Assembly (NCBI GenBank): GCA_965216025.1 | Contig: CBDCEX010000017.1 | Location: 682,001 to 746,000 of the forward strand | Length of the DNA stretch: 64,000 bases | Reading direction: 5' to 3' | Source: JADFQT01 sp965216025 | Lineage (GTDB): Bacteria > Chloroflexota > Dehalococcoidia > Lucifugimonadales > UBA3495 | Shown: piece after piece, positions 17,196 through 25,774 of the stretch | How positions within the stretch are numbered: the stretch's first letter is position 1 | Layout of the letters: every line of letters starts with the position of its first letter | Program-made: the position numbers and the translations under genes | Notes under the pieces: model-generated | Seen by the model: only the letters and a program-made list of their open reading frames with translations | The model's database searches: none | What the model was told of the DNA's origin: nothing

Positions 17196-17996
17196 ATGAG
17201 TAGCGACAGAATCAAGCAGGCCTTTGCCCAAATAGAGCGGGAGAAGAGGACCGGCCTAATCCCTTTCTTGACCGTAGGCTTCCCCGATTTAGCGGCGACT
17301 TTGGAGCTGGTGCCGGCGCTGGTGGCTGCTGGCGCCGACGCCATCGAACTGGGAATTCCCTTCAGCGACCCGATAGGGGAGGGGCCGGTAATCCAGGAAT
17401 CCAGCTTTATCGCCCTGAACCAAGGAACAACTCTTCAGGACTGCCTGGATGTGTCCGCCCAACTCCGCGGTCAGGTCCCGGATACGCCTTTAATTTTGAT
17501 GGGCTATTACAATCCGATTCTACGTATGGGCAACCAAGTCTTTGCCTCCCAGGCGGAAAAGGCCGGAGTCGATGGCCTGATAGTGGTGGACCTTCCCCAC
17601 GAGGAGATCGGCCCCTTACACGCCGAATGCGACCCCCGGTCCATCTCGATCATTCCGCTGCTGGCTCCTACCAGCACCGACGCCAGCATTCAGGCCTCTA
17701 CTGCCTCGGCCTCGGGATTCGTCTATTGCATCAGCCTAACCGGAGTGACCGGAGCCCGAGACCAGGTTTCGGAATCAGGACTGGAACTCCTGGATCGGGT
17801 TCGTGCCCATACCTCTCTACCCCTGGCGGTTGGGTTCGGTGTCTCCCGAAGGGATCATGTGGAGGCCGTCTGCCGGCAAGCCCAGGCCGCGGTGGTGGGT
17901 AGCGCGCTGATACGGGTAATGCTAGAATCCCCTAGAGAGCAGCTAGTGGACCGGGCCAGCCGCTTCGTTGCCGAGCTGGCCGGTCGCCAAATATGA
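17196..17996 (+). CDS. trpA: Tryptophan synthase alpha chain
   Basis: 266 residues, the normal length. It converts indole-3-glycerol phosphate to indole and glyceraldehyde-3-phosphate as partner of TrpB. The TIM-barrel motifs are present: IPFLTVGFPD, the catalytic Glu in DAIELGIPFSDP, IVVDLPHEE, YCISLTGVTGAR, and the phosphate loop AVGFGVSRR with VVGSALI. At the position of the second acidic residue of the enterobacterial enzyme (D60, in SDPLADGP) this protein has Glu (SDPIGEGP). No trpB or other trp gene is adjacent. The following aroH and aroF on the same strand make an aromatic amino acid group. Confidence 0.95.
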   Translation: MSSDRIKQAFAQIEREKRTGLIPFLTVGFPDLAATLELVPALVAAGADAIELGIPFSDPIGEGPVIQESSFIALNQGTTLQDCLDVSAQLRGQVPDTPLILMGYYNPILRMGNQVFASQAEKAGVDGLIVVDLPHEEIGPLHAECDPRSISIIPLLAPTSTDASIQASTASASGFVYCISLTGVTGARDQVSESGLELLDRVRAHTSLPLAVGFGVSRRDHVEAVCRQAQAAVVGSALIRVMLESPREQLVDRASRFVAELAGRQI

Positions 17997-18089
17997 AGGT
18001 CTACACTAGGGCCATAGTAAAACCCGCAGGGGTAGGCCTGGCTGTCGATGTTGTTCCCATGTTAGCTTTGGTCTAGGAGGCGCCGATCC

Positions 18090-18461
18090 ATGTTAGCTTG
18101 CCGGGGCATCCGCGGAGCTACCATCGCAGATGCTAATACGGACACCGCCATTTACGCCGCCACCAGGGAGATGTTGCAGCAGCTGATCGATGTCAACAGC
18201 ATCGAGGAGCAGGATGTGGCGGCGGCTTATTTTACCGCTACTCCGGATTTGAACGCCGGATTTCCCGCGGCCGCGGCCCGCCAGCTGGGCTGGAATAACA
18301 CCGCGTTAATGTGTTCCAGCGAAATTGCCGTACCCAACAGCTTGCCGGCTTGCATCCGCGTACTTATACTGGTTAATACGGAGAAGCAACCCAAAGACCT
18401 GGTAAATATTTATCTCAAGGGCACCGAAGCCCTGAAGCTCCAGGGGGTGGAGTCGCCTTAA
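18090..18461 (+). CDS. aroH: Chorismate mutase, AroH type
   Basis: 123 residues from ATG 18090 with AGGAGGCG upstream. This is the monofunctional trimeric fold of Bacillus AroH, which converts chorismate to prephenate. Active-site residues are in place: Arg in CRGIRGAT (near residue 8), Glu in MCSSEIAVPNSLP and Arg in ACIRVLILV. It lies between trpA and the DAHP synthase gene, so the entry and branch enzymes of aromatic synthesis are neighbours here. Confidence 0.95.
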   Translation: MLACRGIRGATIADANTDTAIYAATREMLQQLIDVNSIEEQDVAAAYFTATPDLNAGFPAAAARQLGWNNTALMCSSEIAVPNSLPACIRVLILVNTEKQPKDLVNIYLKGTEALKLQGVESP

Positions 18462-18602
18462 AAGCCGGATAGTTCAAAGCCGCGCCCGATTTCAGATTCC
18501 AGAGCCTGGAAATTGAGCCTTAATATTCGGCATTTGTGGGCTAGCACCAATCTACGCACCTCACCACTATAGGAAGGCCACTATGGGAAGGAATAAGGAC
18601 TT

Positions 18603-19628
18603 ATGATTGTCGTATTGGCACTGGATACTCCCCAGGAAGTGGTGGATGCGGTCAGGGATCGTATTGAAGGCCATCCCGGTCTAACCGCCCAGGTTTTCAA
18701 CGGGGTCCAGCGTATTGTAGTAGGGGTTCTGGGCTCTATTCCCCCCGATTTGAAGGATGAACTGGAGGTGATTCCGGGAGTTACGGAGGTGGTGCCCATC
18801 TCCAAGCCTTACAAAATGGCCAGCCGGGAATTTCACCCAGACAACTCGACGGTAACCGTGGGTGATGCCGTTATTGGCGGCCCGGATCCGATAATTATGG
18901 CTGGACCCTGTTCGGTAGAAGATGAAGAGCAAATGGTCAGCACGGCCAAGGCGGTAAAGGCCGCCGGCGCTAAAGTGCTGCGCGGCGGCGCATACAAGCC
19001 TCGATCCTCCCCCTACAGCTTTCGGGGCATGGGAGTTGAAGGGTTAGAGCTTCTCGCCATTGCCAGCAAAGAAACCGGTCTGCCCGTAATTACCGAGGTC
19101 ATGTCGCCGGCCGATGTGGATACCGTAGCCCGGTATTCCGACATCCTCCAGATTGGCGCCCGCAACATGCAAAACTACAATCTGTTGGATGAAGTCGGTT
19201 TGCTCGATAAACCGGTCATGGTCAAGCGCGGCCTGGCAGCTTCCTACGAGGAATGGCTGCTGGCAGCAGAATACGTAATGGCCGGAGGCAACACCCAGGT
19301 TATCCTCTGCGAGCGGGGTATCAGGAGCTTTGAGAGCTCCACCCGGTTCACCCTGGATGTGGCGGCCATTCCCGTGATCAAGCGTTTGAGCCATCTGCCC
19401 ATCATTGGCGACCCCAGCCACAGCACCGGGCACTGGTACCTGGTCACCCCGGTGGCGTTGGCCATCGTTGCGGCCGGTGCCCACGGTTTGCTGGTGGAGG
19501 TACATCCCAACCCAGATGTGGCGAAATGCGACGGGCCTCAATCGCTGACCTTTGAAAACTTCAACAGCATGATGGACCAGGTGAAGGCCGTTTCCGGAGT
19601 TACCAAGATAATGGCGGCCACAACCTAG
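18603..19628 (+). CDS. aroF: 3-deoxy-7-phosphoheptulonate (DAHP) synthase, type I-beta
   Basis: 341 residues. Residues 1-70 form a ferredoxin-like regulatory domain (MIVVLALDTPQE...VIPGVTEVVPI), as in Thermotoga DAHP synthase, where it binds tyrosine. The catalytic barrel follows: IIMAGPCSVED with the metal Cys, KVLRGGAYKPRSSPYSF, LQIGARNMQN, VKRGLAAS, IIGDPSHSTGHW and LVEVHPNPD. It condenses PEP and erythrose-4-phosphate as the first step of the shikimate pathway. The retained N-terminal domain suggests feedback control. Confidence 0.95.
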   Translation: MIVVLALDTPQEVVDAVRDRIEGHPGLTAQVFNGVQRIVVGVLGSIPPDLKDELEVIPGVTEVVPISKPYKMASREFHPDNSTVTVGDAVIGGPDPIIMAGPCSVEDEEQMVSTAKAVKAAGAKVLRGGAYKPRSSPYSFRGMGVEGLELLAIASKETGLPVITEVMSPADVDTVARYSDILQIGARNMQNYNLLDEVGLLDKPVMVKRGLAASYEEWLLAAEYVMAGGNTQVILCERGIRSFESSTRFTLDVAAIPVIKRLSHLPIIGDPSHSTGHWYLVTPVALAIVAAGAHGLLVEVHPNPDVAKCDGPQSLTFENFNSMMDQVKAVSGVTKIMAATT

Positions 19629-19707
19629 TTCATTTACCCATTGCCGGTGCCCGATTGCCAGCGCCTGACTGTCAATGACGGGAGCCGGCGGGCCAAAAAG
19701 CACTTTC

Positions 19708-19737
19708 AAGGGCGGGCACAGCTCCGCCCTTTCTTTT
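19708..19737 (+). terminator. Rho-independent terminator after aroF
   Basis: AAGGGCGG (19708-19715) pairs with CCGCCCTT (19724-19731) around an 8-base loop, followed by TCTTTT. It closes the trpA-aroH-aroF group. Confidence 0.85.
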
Positions 19738-20160
19738 GCCTAGTAATTAATCCCTCCTCCGGCCCTCAACCGTGTGGTCCCACCTCCAATTGTCCCCAGT
19801 GTTGGCCCTCTGGGGAACAATTAAAAAAACAGCGGCTCTCTTCCTATCTGAAACGACCTCCCGGCCTCCCGGAATTTGCGTCTTTCCCCTAGCTGGCCAG
19901 CTAGGACGAAAGCTACGGCCTTTTTTGGCGTCGGCGAGTTTTCGCGCCCCTCTATCAGAAAGGTGGTTCCTCTTAGGTAGCTCACAGGTCCACCCACTGG
20001 GGAGTCCCTATCTCCGATGCTAACTTAGCTATTGGCATTGCTAAACAACGATTCGTGCCCATCCCAATGGTAATTGAGGGCCCCTCCTGAGCCGCAGGAA
20101 TAAGCGTGTCCTGACCATATGTGGCCCATAGGAACAAACCCAGCTGATGGAGGAAAGGTT
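19738..20160. other. Intergenic stretch
   Basis: No gene or repeat recognised. The last bases hold GGAGGAAAGG, the ribosome site of the carbonic anhydrase gene at 20161. The rest is AT-richer than its neighbours and probably holds that gene's promoter, which I cannot place. Confidence 0.5.
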
Positions 20161-21369
20161 ATGCACTATATCTCACGGCTAGGACCGGTAGGCCTATTTA
20201 TCCTGGTTGGCTTTCTATTCGGCATCCTTGGGGTGGCTTGCATTGGCGCCTCGGAGGAGCGCGACCTTTCCCACGACGCGGGAAACGACCGGTCCAGTCG
20301 GCTGACCAGAGCCCGGACGGCTGGGACGGTAAGTACATCCCACGGCTCCAGCCGTACTTCTGGCGACCACGAGGCCGCCGCCGGTGGACACGAAACCGCC
20401 AGCACCGGACACGAAGCAGCCAGCGCCAAACACGGGACAGCTGACACGGGACACGAAGCAGCCAGCGCCGAACACGGCACAGCTGACACCGGACACGAAA
20501 CAACCAGCGCGGAACACGGCACAGCTGGCGCCGAACACAAAACAGCTGGCGCTCATGCTGTCGCCGGCGAGAGTGCCCATGCCGCGGACGAGTCGGCTGA
20601 TTCCCACCAGGCAGTTTCAAGTCAAGGCGATTCCGGTCACGGCGCCGCCAGCCCGAGCCAAAAGCATGACGCGCCTCACTGGGAATACGGGGGAGGACCG
20701 GGCCAGCGCCTGTGGGGAGAGCTAGCTGCCGATTTCACCGCCTGTGTCGATGGGTCGGCTCAATCTCCCATCAACGTCGCCAATGCCATTCCAACCCCGT
20801 TGCGGAACGTTGATTTCAACTATCAGCCGGCCCAACTGAGCATTGTCAACAATGGCCATACCATCCAGGGTAGCTACGGCAAGCGGGACCAGGGCGACGG
20901 CGGCTCGATGACCGTGGACGGAACCGAGTACCGGCTGCTCCAGTTCCACTTCCATTGGCCCAGTGAGCACATGGTCGATGGCAAGCAGTACTTGATGGAG
21001 CTGCACTTGGTGCACCAGAACGAACATGGTGGTCTGGGCGTCGTTGGGGTGTTGCTGGAGCGGGGCGAATACAACCGGGGACTGGAGCCCTTCTGGGCCA
21101 ACCTGCCGGTGGCGTCCGGCTCTACCAAGGACCCCAATATGTTCTTTGACATCAATACCGTTCTGCCGGCGGATCAGCAAACATTCCGCTACCCTGGCTC
21201 GCTGACCACTCCTCCCTGCTCCGAGGAGGTCAAGTGGCTGCTTCTCCAAACCCCGGTGGAGATTGCCCCCTCCCAAGCCGAAATGTTCCGGAGCATCATT
21301 GGCTACAACGCTCGTTACGTTCAGCCAATGCACGGCCGCGAGGTATTGGAGGACTCCTCCGTGGACTAA
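20161..21369 (+). CDS. Exported alpha-type carbonic anhydrase with a His-rich repetitive linker
   Basis: 402 residues from ATG 20161 (GGAGG upstream). An N-terminal hydrophobic segment (GPVGLFILVGFLFGILGVAC) is a signal or lipoprotein anchor. Residues about 60-150 are a low-complexity linker with tandem 14-residue units of the form GHEAASAEHGTADT, carrying a His about every seven residues. The alpha carbonic anhydrase domain follows: QSPINV, the zinc ligands in FHFHWPSEH and ELHLVHQN, and YPGSLTTPPCSEEV. It hydrates CO2 outside the cytoplasm. The linker could bind zinc or other metals, which is an inference. The repeats are also visible as a 42-bp DNA period. Confidence 0.92.
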   Translation: MHYISRLGPVGLFILVGFLFGILGVACIGASEERDLSHDAGNDRSSRLTRARTAGTVSTSHGSSRTSGDHEAAAGGHETASTGHEAASAKHGTADTGHEAASAEHGTADTGHETTSAEHGTAGAEHKTAGAHAVAGESAHAADESADSHQAVSSQGDSGHGAASPSQKHDAPHWEYGGGPGQRLWGELAADFTACVDGSAQSPINVANAIPTPLRNVDFNYQPAQLSIVNNGHTIQGSYGKRDQGDGGSMTVDGTEYRLLQFHFHWPSEHMVDGKQYLMELHLVHQNEHGGLGVVGVLLERGEYNRGLEPFWANLPVASGSTKDPNMFFDINTVLPADQQTFRYPGSLTTPPCSEEVKWLLLQTPVEIAPSQAEMFRSIIGYNARYVQPMHGREVLEDSSVD

Positions 21370-21455
21370 AAGGGGAATAGCCGGGGACCCCCGTTCTCAG
21401 GAGCCGGCCAAAGGCGGCGGCCAGATCAAATTAAAAAGAGGAAGGGTAACAGGTA

Positions 21456-21491
21456 ATGAAGCTAAACATTAAGACCAAACTAATCGGTGGA
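21456..21491 (+). pseudogene. First 12 codons of the chemoreceptor gene, cut by ISAs1 copy 3
   Basis: ATG 21456 with GAGGAAGGG upstream encodes MKLNIKTKLIGG, a typical chemoreceptor start. The frame is cut at the 10-bp duplication AATCGGTGGA (21482-21491, repeated at 22765-22774). It continues in frame at 22775 with FLVVVGLMVLVGVIGW, the first membrane helix. Confidence 0.9.
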
Positions 21492-22764
21492 CAGGGCCTT
21501 TTCATTTTCTCAAAATAGTATAAAATTATTACCAGTTTAAGCGGGAGGGGAGGATGATGACTTTGAGAGAAACGCTGGATTTGGTGCCTGACTTCCGGAG
21601 TAGCCAAGGGCGACGCCACTCTTTGGGGGCGATCCTGGCCTTGGCCACCTGTGCCATGCTGTGCGGCGCCCGCAGCTTATACGCCATAGCTCAATGGGGG
21701 CGGGACCAAGGGGGTGCTACGGCGCAGCTTTTGGGGTTCAGCCAGGAGAAGACACCCTGCGTGGCCACCCTCCACCGGGTGTTCAAGGGCCTGGACGTGG
21801 CGGCCTTTGAGGCAGAAGTCGGCAACTGGCTGGCAAATAGCGGGGTAGAGGCGGATGACCCCCTGTCCCTGGACGGGAAAACCTTGCGAGGGGTCCACGG
21901 CCAAGAGATACCCGGGGTCCATCTGGTGTCGGCCTACGCTAGCCGCGCTGGGGCAGTGCTGGCGCAGGTAGCTGCGCCGGGCAAAGGGGAAGAATTGGCG
22001 GCGGTCAAAGAAGTATTGGGCCAGGTACCCCTGAAGGGTCGGGTAGTAGTGGCTGATGCCTTACTGACCCAACGGAAAGTCTGTGAGCAGATTGTGGCAG
22101 GCGGCGGAGAGTATCTGCTGCCAGTTAAAGAGAATCAGCCCACCTTGCGCCGAGACCTGGAGGTGGCTTTTTCCCCTGCTAGGAACTGAGAGGGCTGGTG
22201 GGCCAACCGTACCTCCCTGGCTGGCAGCGGAGTGGCGAGCACGCGGGGCCAAGCTGACGGTCTGGGCCGATGCTCCAGTAAAGCGGCGTCATGGGCGGCT
22301 GGAGCGGCGAGAGTTGTGGGCCTTGGCCGACCCAGAGCTAAATGGCTACGTGGGCAGCGCTGGGACGGTCGGGGAAGCGTGGCCGCATCTGCAACAGGTG
22401 TGTCGGCTAGAGCGCCAGCGGGTCGTGAAGGGCAAGAAACAGGTGGCTGTGAGCTATGCAATTAGCAGTCTCCCAGCCACTGATGCCGATGCGAGGCGAT
22501 TGTTGAGCCTTTCCCGTGGGCACTGGGGCATCGAGAACCGCCTCCACTGGGTACGGGATGTGACCTTCGACGAGGACCGCTCTCAGGTGCGCACTGGGGC
22601 CGCCCCACAGGTTCTGGCGGGCCTGCGGAACCTGGTCATCAGCTTGGTACGTCGGGCTGGGCATTCCAACGTAGCCGCTGCCCTACGCCGCCACAATGCC
22701 CATCTCAGCGAAGCTTTCGACATGATGGGCTTTACCTACCAGGCAGGAGAATGAAAAGGCCCTG
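21492..22764 (+). mobile_element. ISAs1-family insertion sequence, copy 3
   Basis: 1,273 bp in the opposite orientation to copies 1 and 2, with the same terminal repeats. It is flanked by the 10-bp duplication AATCGGTGGA; the other two copies have 9 bp. Confidence 0.95.
21554..22754 (+). pseudogene. ISAs1-family transposase, two overlapping frames (copy 3)
   Basis: The N-terminal frame is 21554-22189 and the C-terminal frame 22083-22754, overlapping by about 100 bp, as in copy 1. The join needs a +1 shift at GCT TTT TCC CCT near 22169-22180. No other lesion is visible, so this copy is the best candidate, with copy 1, for a recoded active enzyme. Confidence 0.85.
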
Positions 22765-22774
22765 AATCGGTGGA

Positions 22775-22957
22775 TTTCTGGTGGTGGTGGGCTTGATGGT
22801 GCTGGTTGGCGTCATCGGTTGGAACGGCCTAAGTACCCTGAATGCCGCGTCCGACCACATCGTGCACGAGCAGCTGCCCGAGGACCAGCAGTTACGAGAC
22901 CTGGAGTTCCAAGTGGCGCTGCGCTGCAAGGCGAGCTTTACTTCGAGTACGCCATGA
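22775..22957 (+). pseudogene. Chemoreceptor N-terminal region after the IS, ending in a premature stop
   Basis: Continues the frame of 21456-21491 through TM1 (FLVVVGLMVLVGVIGW) into the start of the extracytoplasmic helix (LSTLNAASDHIVHEQLPEDQ). A 5-bp tandem duplication (GCGCTGCGCTG at about 22917-22927) then shifts the frame and gives TGA at 22955-22957. The receptor would be broken here even without the IS. Confidence 0.85.
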
Positions 22958-23119
22958 CCCTGGAGCCAGAGATTCTCAGATCGACCGAGACCCTCGCTGT
23001 AGCAGTTTTCGCACCAGCCCATGACCGAGGACCAGCAGTTACGAGACCTGGAGTTCCAAGTTGCGCTGCAAGGCGAGCTTTACTTCGAGTACGCCCTGAC
23101 CCTGGAGCCAGAGATTCTC
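22878..23119 (+). repeat. Partial duplication inside the chemoreceptor gene
   Basis: Bases 22878-22977 and 23025-23119 are near-identical copies (CCGAGGACCAGCAGTTACGA through GAGATTCTC), differing by the 5-bp insertion and two point changes. They are separated by 47 bp unlike either copy. The 147-bp offset keeps the downstream frame in phase. Confidence 0.9.
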
Positions 23120-25600
23120 GAAGAAGCCCGGTTTCACACCCAGATAATCCGGGATGAAGCGTTGCTGCTGGAGGAGGAGCTGGCCGGCGAGCCCGAGATG
23201 CTGGCGCTGCTCCGCCAGTTTGAGATGGAGTATGAGGAGTTTCACAATGAGTTGGAATTGGTAGCCGCTGACTACGCTGCCGGCGACACGGTTGCGGGAG
23301 TGGCAGCGATTCACCTAGCCGCCGCCGAAGAGGAGCAGTTGGAGCTGGAGCTGGCCGAGCTGTCCCATGAGGTAGAGCAGCAGATGGAAGCCTCCTTTGC
23401 CGGCGCCGAGCGCTCCTACCGCAACGCGATAAATATGATCCTTGGGATCAGCGTTGTTGCCGTGGTGGCTGCTATGGGCCTGTCCTGGTTCCTGTCTCGC
23501 AGCATTTCCAACGGTGTCTCTGCGGTGGGTAATGCGATGCGGCAGATAGCCACAGGCAACCTGGGCATCCAGGTTGACGTCAAGTCCTCCGACGAAATCG
23601 GGGATATGGCGCAGTCTTATCGGGAGATGCAAGGATATCTGGAAGAGATCTCGGGAGCCGCCAGTTCTATCGCCGAAGGTGACTTGAACGTCACCGTGGC
23701 GGCCAAATCAGACCAGGACGAGCTGGGCAAGTCCTTTGTCCAGATGGTCGGCAGTCTGAAGGAACGTGCTTCTGTCGCCGAAGCCATCTCCGTCGGCGAT
23801 TTGAATGTAGAGTTCAGAGCCGAATCGGAGCGGGACGTGCTGGGCAACGCCTTCGTCCAGATGGTCGGCAGTCTGAAGCAGCGTGCCACTGTTGCTGAAG
23901 CCATCTCCCTCGGCGATTTGAATGTGAAGTTCAGCGCCGATTCGGAGCGGGACGTGCTGGGGAATGCATTCGTCAAGATGGTCGCCGGTCTGAAGCAGCG
24001 GGCCGACTTGGCCGAGCAGATCGCCATGGGTGACCTGAGTGTCGACACCCAAAACGTCTCGGAACAGGACGTTCTGGGTAACGCCTTCGCCAAGATGGTC
24101 AACGCGCTGAAGTACGGTAGCGCCAACGTGGCCGAGGCCATCGCCAGTGGAGACCTGAACGTCAATGCAACCGCCAGGTCCGAGAACGATGCCCTGGGCA
24201 AGGCCTTCGCCAAGATGGTCGAGACCCTGAAGGAGAAAGCCAAGGTGGCCGAGGCCATCGCTGAAGGCGATTTGAATGTAGTGGTAACCGTGGAATCCGA
24301 AGCGGATGTCCTGGGTAAGGCCTTCCAGATGATGGTGACAAACCTGCGGGAACGCGCCGACCAAGCCGAAGCCATCGCGGATGGAGACCTGAGCGTGGTC
24401 GCCAAGCCCAAGTCCGAACGAGACGTATTGGGTAATGCCTTTGCTCGCATGGTGGACAACCTGCGGGGCCTGATCCATCGCGTTGCCGGAACGTCCGACG
24501 AGCTGACCAACGCCAGCGGCCAGCTATCCGGCGCCGCCGAGGAAGCCGGTCAATCCACCCAGGCCATCGCGGCCAACAGCCAGAGCGTAGCTGAGGGCGC
24601 GTCGCAGCAAACCGATGACATAGCGGAAACCGTTAATTCCATGAGCCAGCTCACCAGCGCCATAGACCAGATAGCCAAGGGCAGCCAGGACCAGGCCACG
24701 GCCGTGGAGCAGGCCGCCGACATTGTCAACCAGGTATCCCGAGCTACCGACGAGGTAGCCAAGAGCGCCCAGTCGGCGGCGGACAGCGCCCGGCAAGCCA
24801 ACGACGCTGCCCTGGAGGGTGGCGGAGTGGTGGACAAGACCGTGGAAGGCATGGACCGCATTCGGGCCGCGGTGGATAGCGCCTCCAGCAAGATTGAGGA
24901 GCTGGGAGAACAGTCCGCCGAGATCGGCAAGATAGTCGCGGTAATCGACGATATCGCCGCCCAGACCAACCTGCTGGCCCTTAACGCGGCCATTGAAGCG
25001 GCCCGAGCCGGCGAGCAAGGAAGAGGATTCGCCGTGGTTGCCGATGAGGTCCGCAAACTGGCCGAGCGAGTCACCAAGGCCACTCAGGAAATCGCCAACT
25101 TGATCGACAATGTTCAAAAGGGTGTCAACGAGTCGGTGAAAGCTACCGAGGATGGGACCAGGGAGGTGGCCGAGGGAGCCCAGCTGGCCGAAGAGGCGGG
25201 CAAATCTCTGGGCAAGATCATGTCCTCCATCCAGATGGTGTCGGAGCAGATCGAGCAGATATCAGCGGCTGCCGAAGAGGTGAGCGCTTCCAGCGACGAG
25301 ATGGTCAAGAACATCGATGGAGTCAGCAGCATTGTGGAGCAAAACTCCGCGGCTACGGAGGAGATGGCGGCTAACAGCACCGAGGTGAGTGAAGCGATGG
25401 AGAAGATATCGGTCATCGCTGCGCAGAACCGGGCCGCTATCGTGGATGTTTCCACCTCCGCCGATGGCATGAGTGCCCAAGTGCAGGAGGTTATCGCATC
25501 CGCCCAGACGCTGGACCAAATGGCCAAGGGGCTCGAAGAGGCTGTAGCGGTTTTCAAGCTGGATGACGGACGTTTGGTGACCTCCCGGGACCGGAACTAG
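23021..25600 (+). CDS. Methyl-accepting chemotaxis protein remnant with eight HAMP units
   Basis: 859 codons of open frame from ATG 23021, but this is the body of a longer gene that began at 21456; TM1 is missing. An acidic helical sensor half comes first, then TM2 ([21 protein letters not shown]). Next is a run of eight HAMP-like units of about 39 residues (about residues 165-485), seven sharing AEAI..GDLNV and [11 protein letters not shown]. The signalling domain follows, with the tip [30 protein letters not shown] and long methylation helices. It would bind CheW/CheA. Whether the truncated protein is made is doubtful, since there is no good ribosome site at 23021. The kinase and regulator genes downstream may belong to the same signalling group. 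Confidence 0.85.
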   Translation: MTEDQQLRDLEFQVALQGELYFEYALTLEPEILEEARFHTQIIRDEALLLEEELAGEPEMLALLRQFEMEYEEFHNELELVAADYAAGDTVAGVAAIHLAAAEEEQLELELAELSHEVEQQMEASFAGAERSYRNAINMILGISVVAVVAAMGLSWFLSRSISNGVSAVGNAMRQIATGNLGIQVDVKSSDEIGDMAQSYREMQGYLEEISGAASSIAEGDLNVTVAAKSDQDELGKSFVQMVGSLKERASVAEAISVGDLNVEFRAESERDVLGNAFVQMVGSLKQRATVAEAISLGDLNVKFSADSERDVLGNAFVKMVAGLKQRADLAEQIAMGDLSVDTQNVSEQDVLGNAFAKMVNALKYGSANVAEAIASGDLNVNATARSENDALGKAFAKMVETLKEKAKVAEAIAEGDLNVVVTVESEADVLGKAFQMMVTNLRERADQAEAIADGDLSVVAKPKSERDVLGNAFARMVDNLRGLIHRVAGTSDELTNASGQLSGAAEEAGQSTQAIAANSQSVAEGASQQTDDIAETVNSMSQLTSAIDQIAKGSQDQATAVEQAADIVNQVSRATDEVAKSAQSAADSARQANDAALEGGGVVDKTVEGMDRIRAAVDSASSKIEELGEQSAEIGKIVAVIDDIAAQTNLLALNAAIEAARAGEQGRGFAVVADEVRKLAERVTKATQEIANLIDNVQKGVNESVKATEDGTREVAEGAQLAEEAGKSLGKIMSSIQMVSEQIEQISAAAEEVSASSDEMVKNIDGVSSIVEQNSAATEEMAANSTEVSEAMEKISVIAAQNRAAIVDVSTSADGMSAQVQEVIASAQTLDQMAKGLEEAVAVFKLDDGRLVTSRDRN

Positions 25601-25774
25601 CCAACCAATTCAGGATGCAACCCTACCCATCAACGAGAAAAGGGAGGGCCGTGGTGGACTCTAGCGCCGTCACGCCCTCCGGACCAACCCAGAGCAGGAG
25701 AACCGGCGTCCCACCCAAAAGGTTGGCAAGGGCCAGGCAGCAACCCCCGGAGCTGTCGGCAAGTAAATTCTGTC

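Noticed and set aside
23021..23023. Genuine start of the chemoreceptor
   Set aside because: No ribosome site, TM1 missing, and the true start with TM1 is found at 21456 once the IS is removed.
25601..25774. Riboswitch between the chemoreceptor and kinase genes
   Set aside because: The sequence has some pairing potential but matches no consensus I know, including cyclic di-GMP types.
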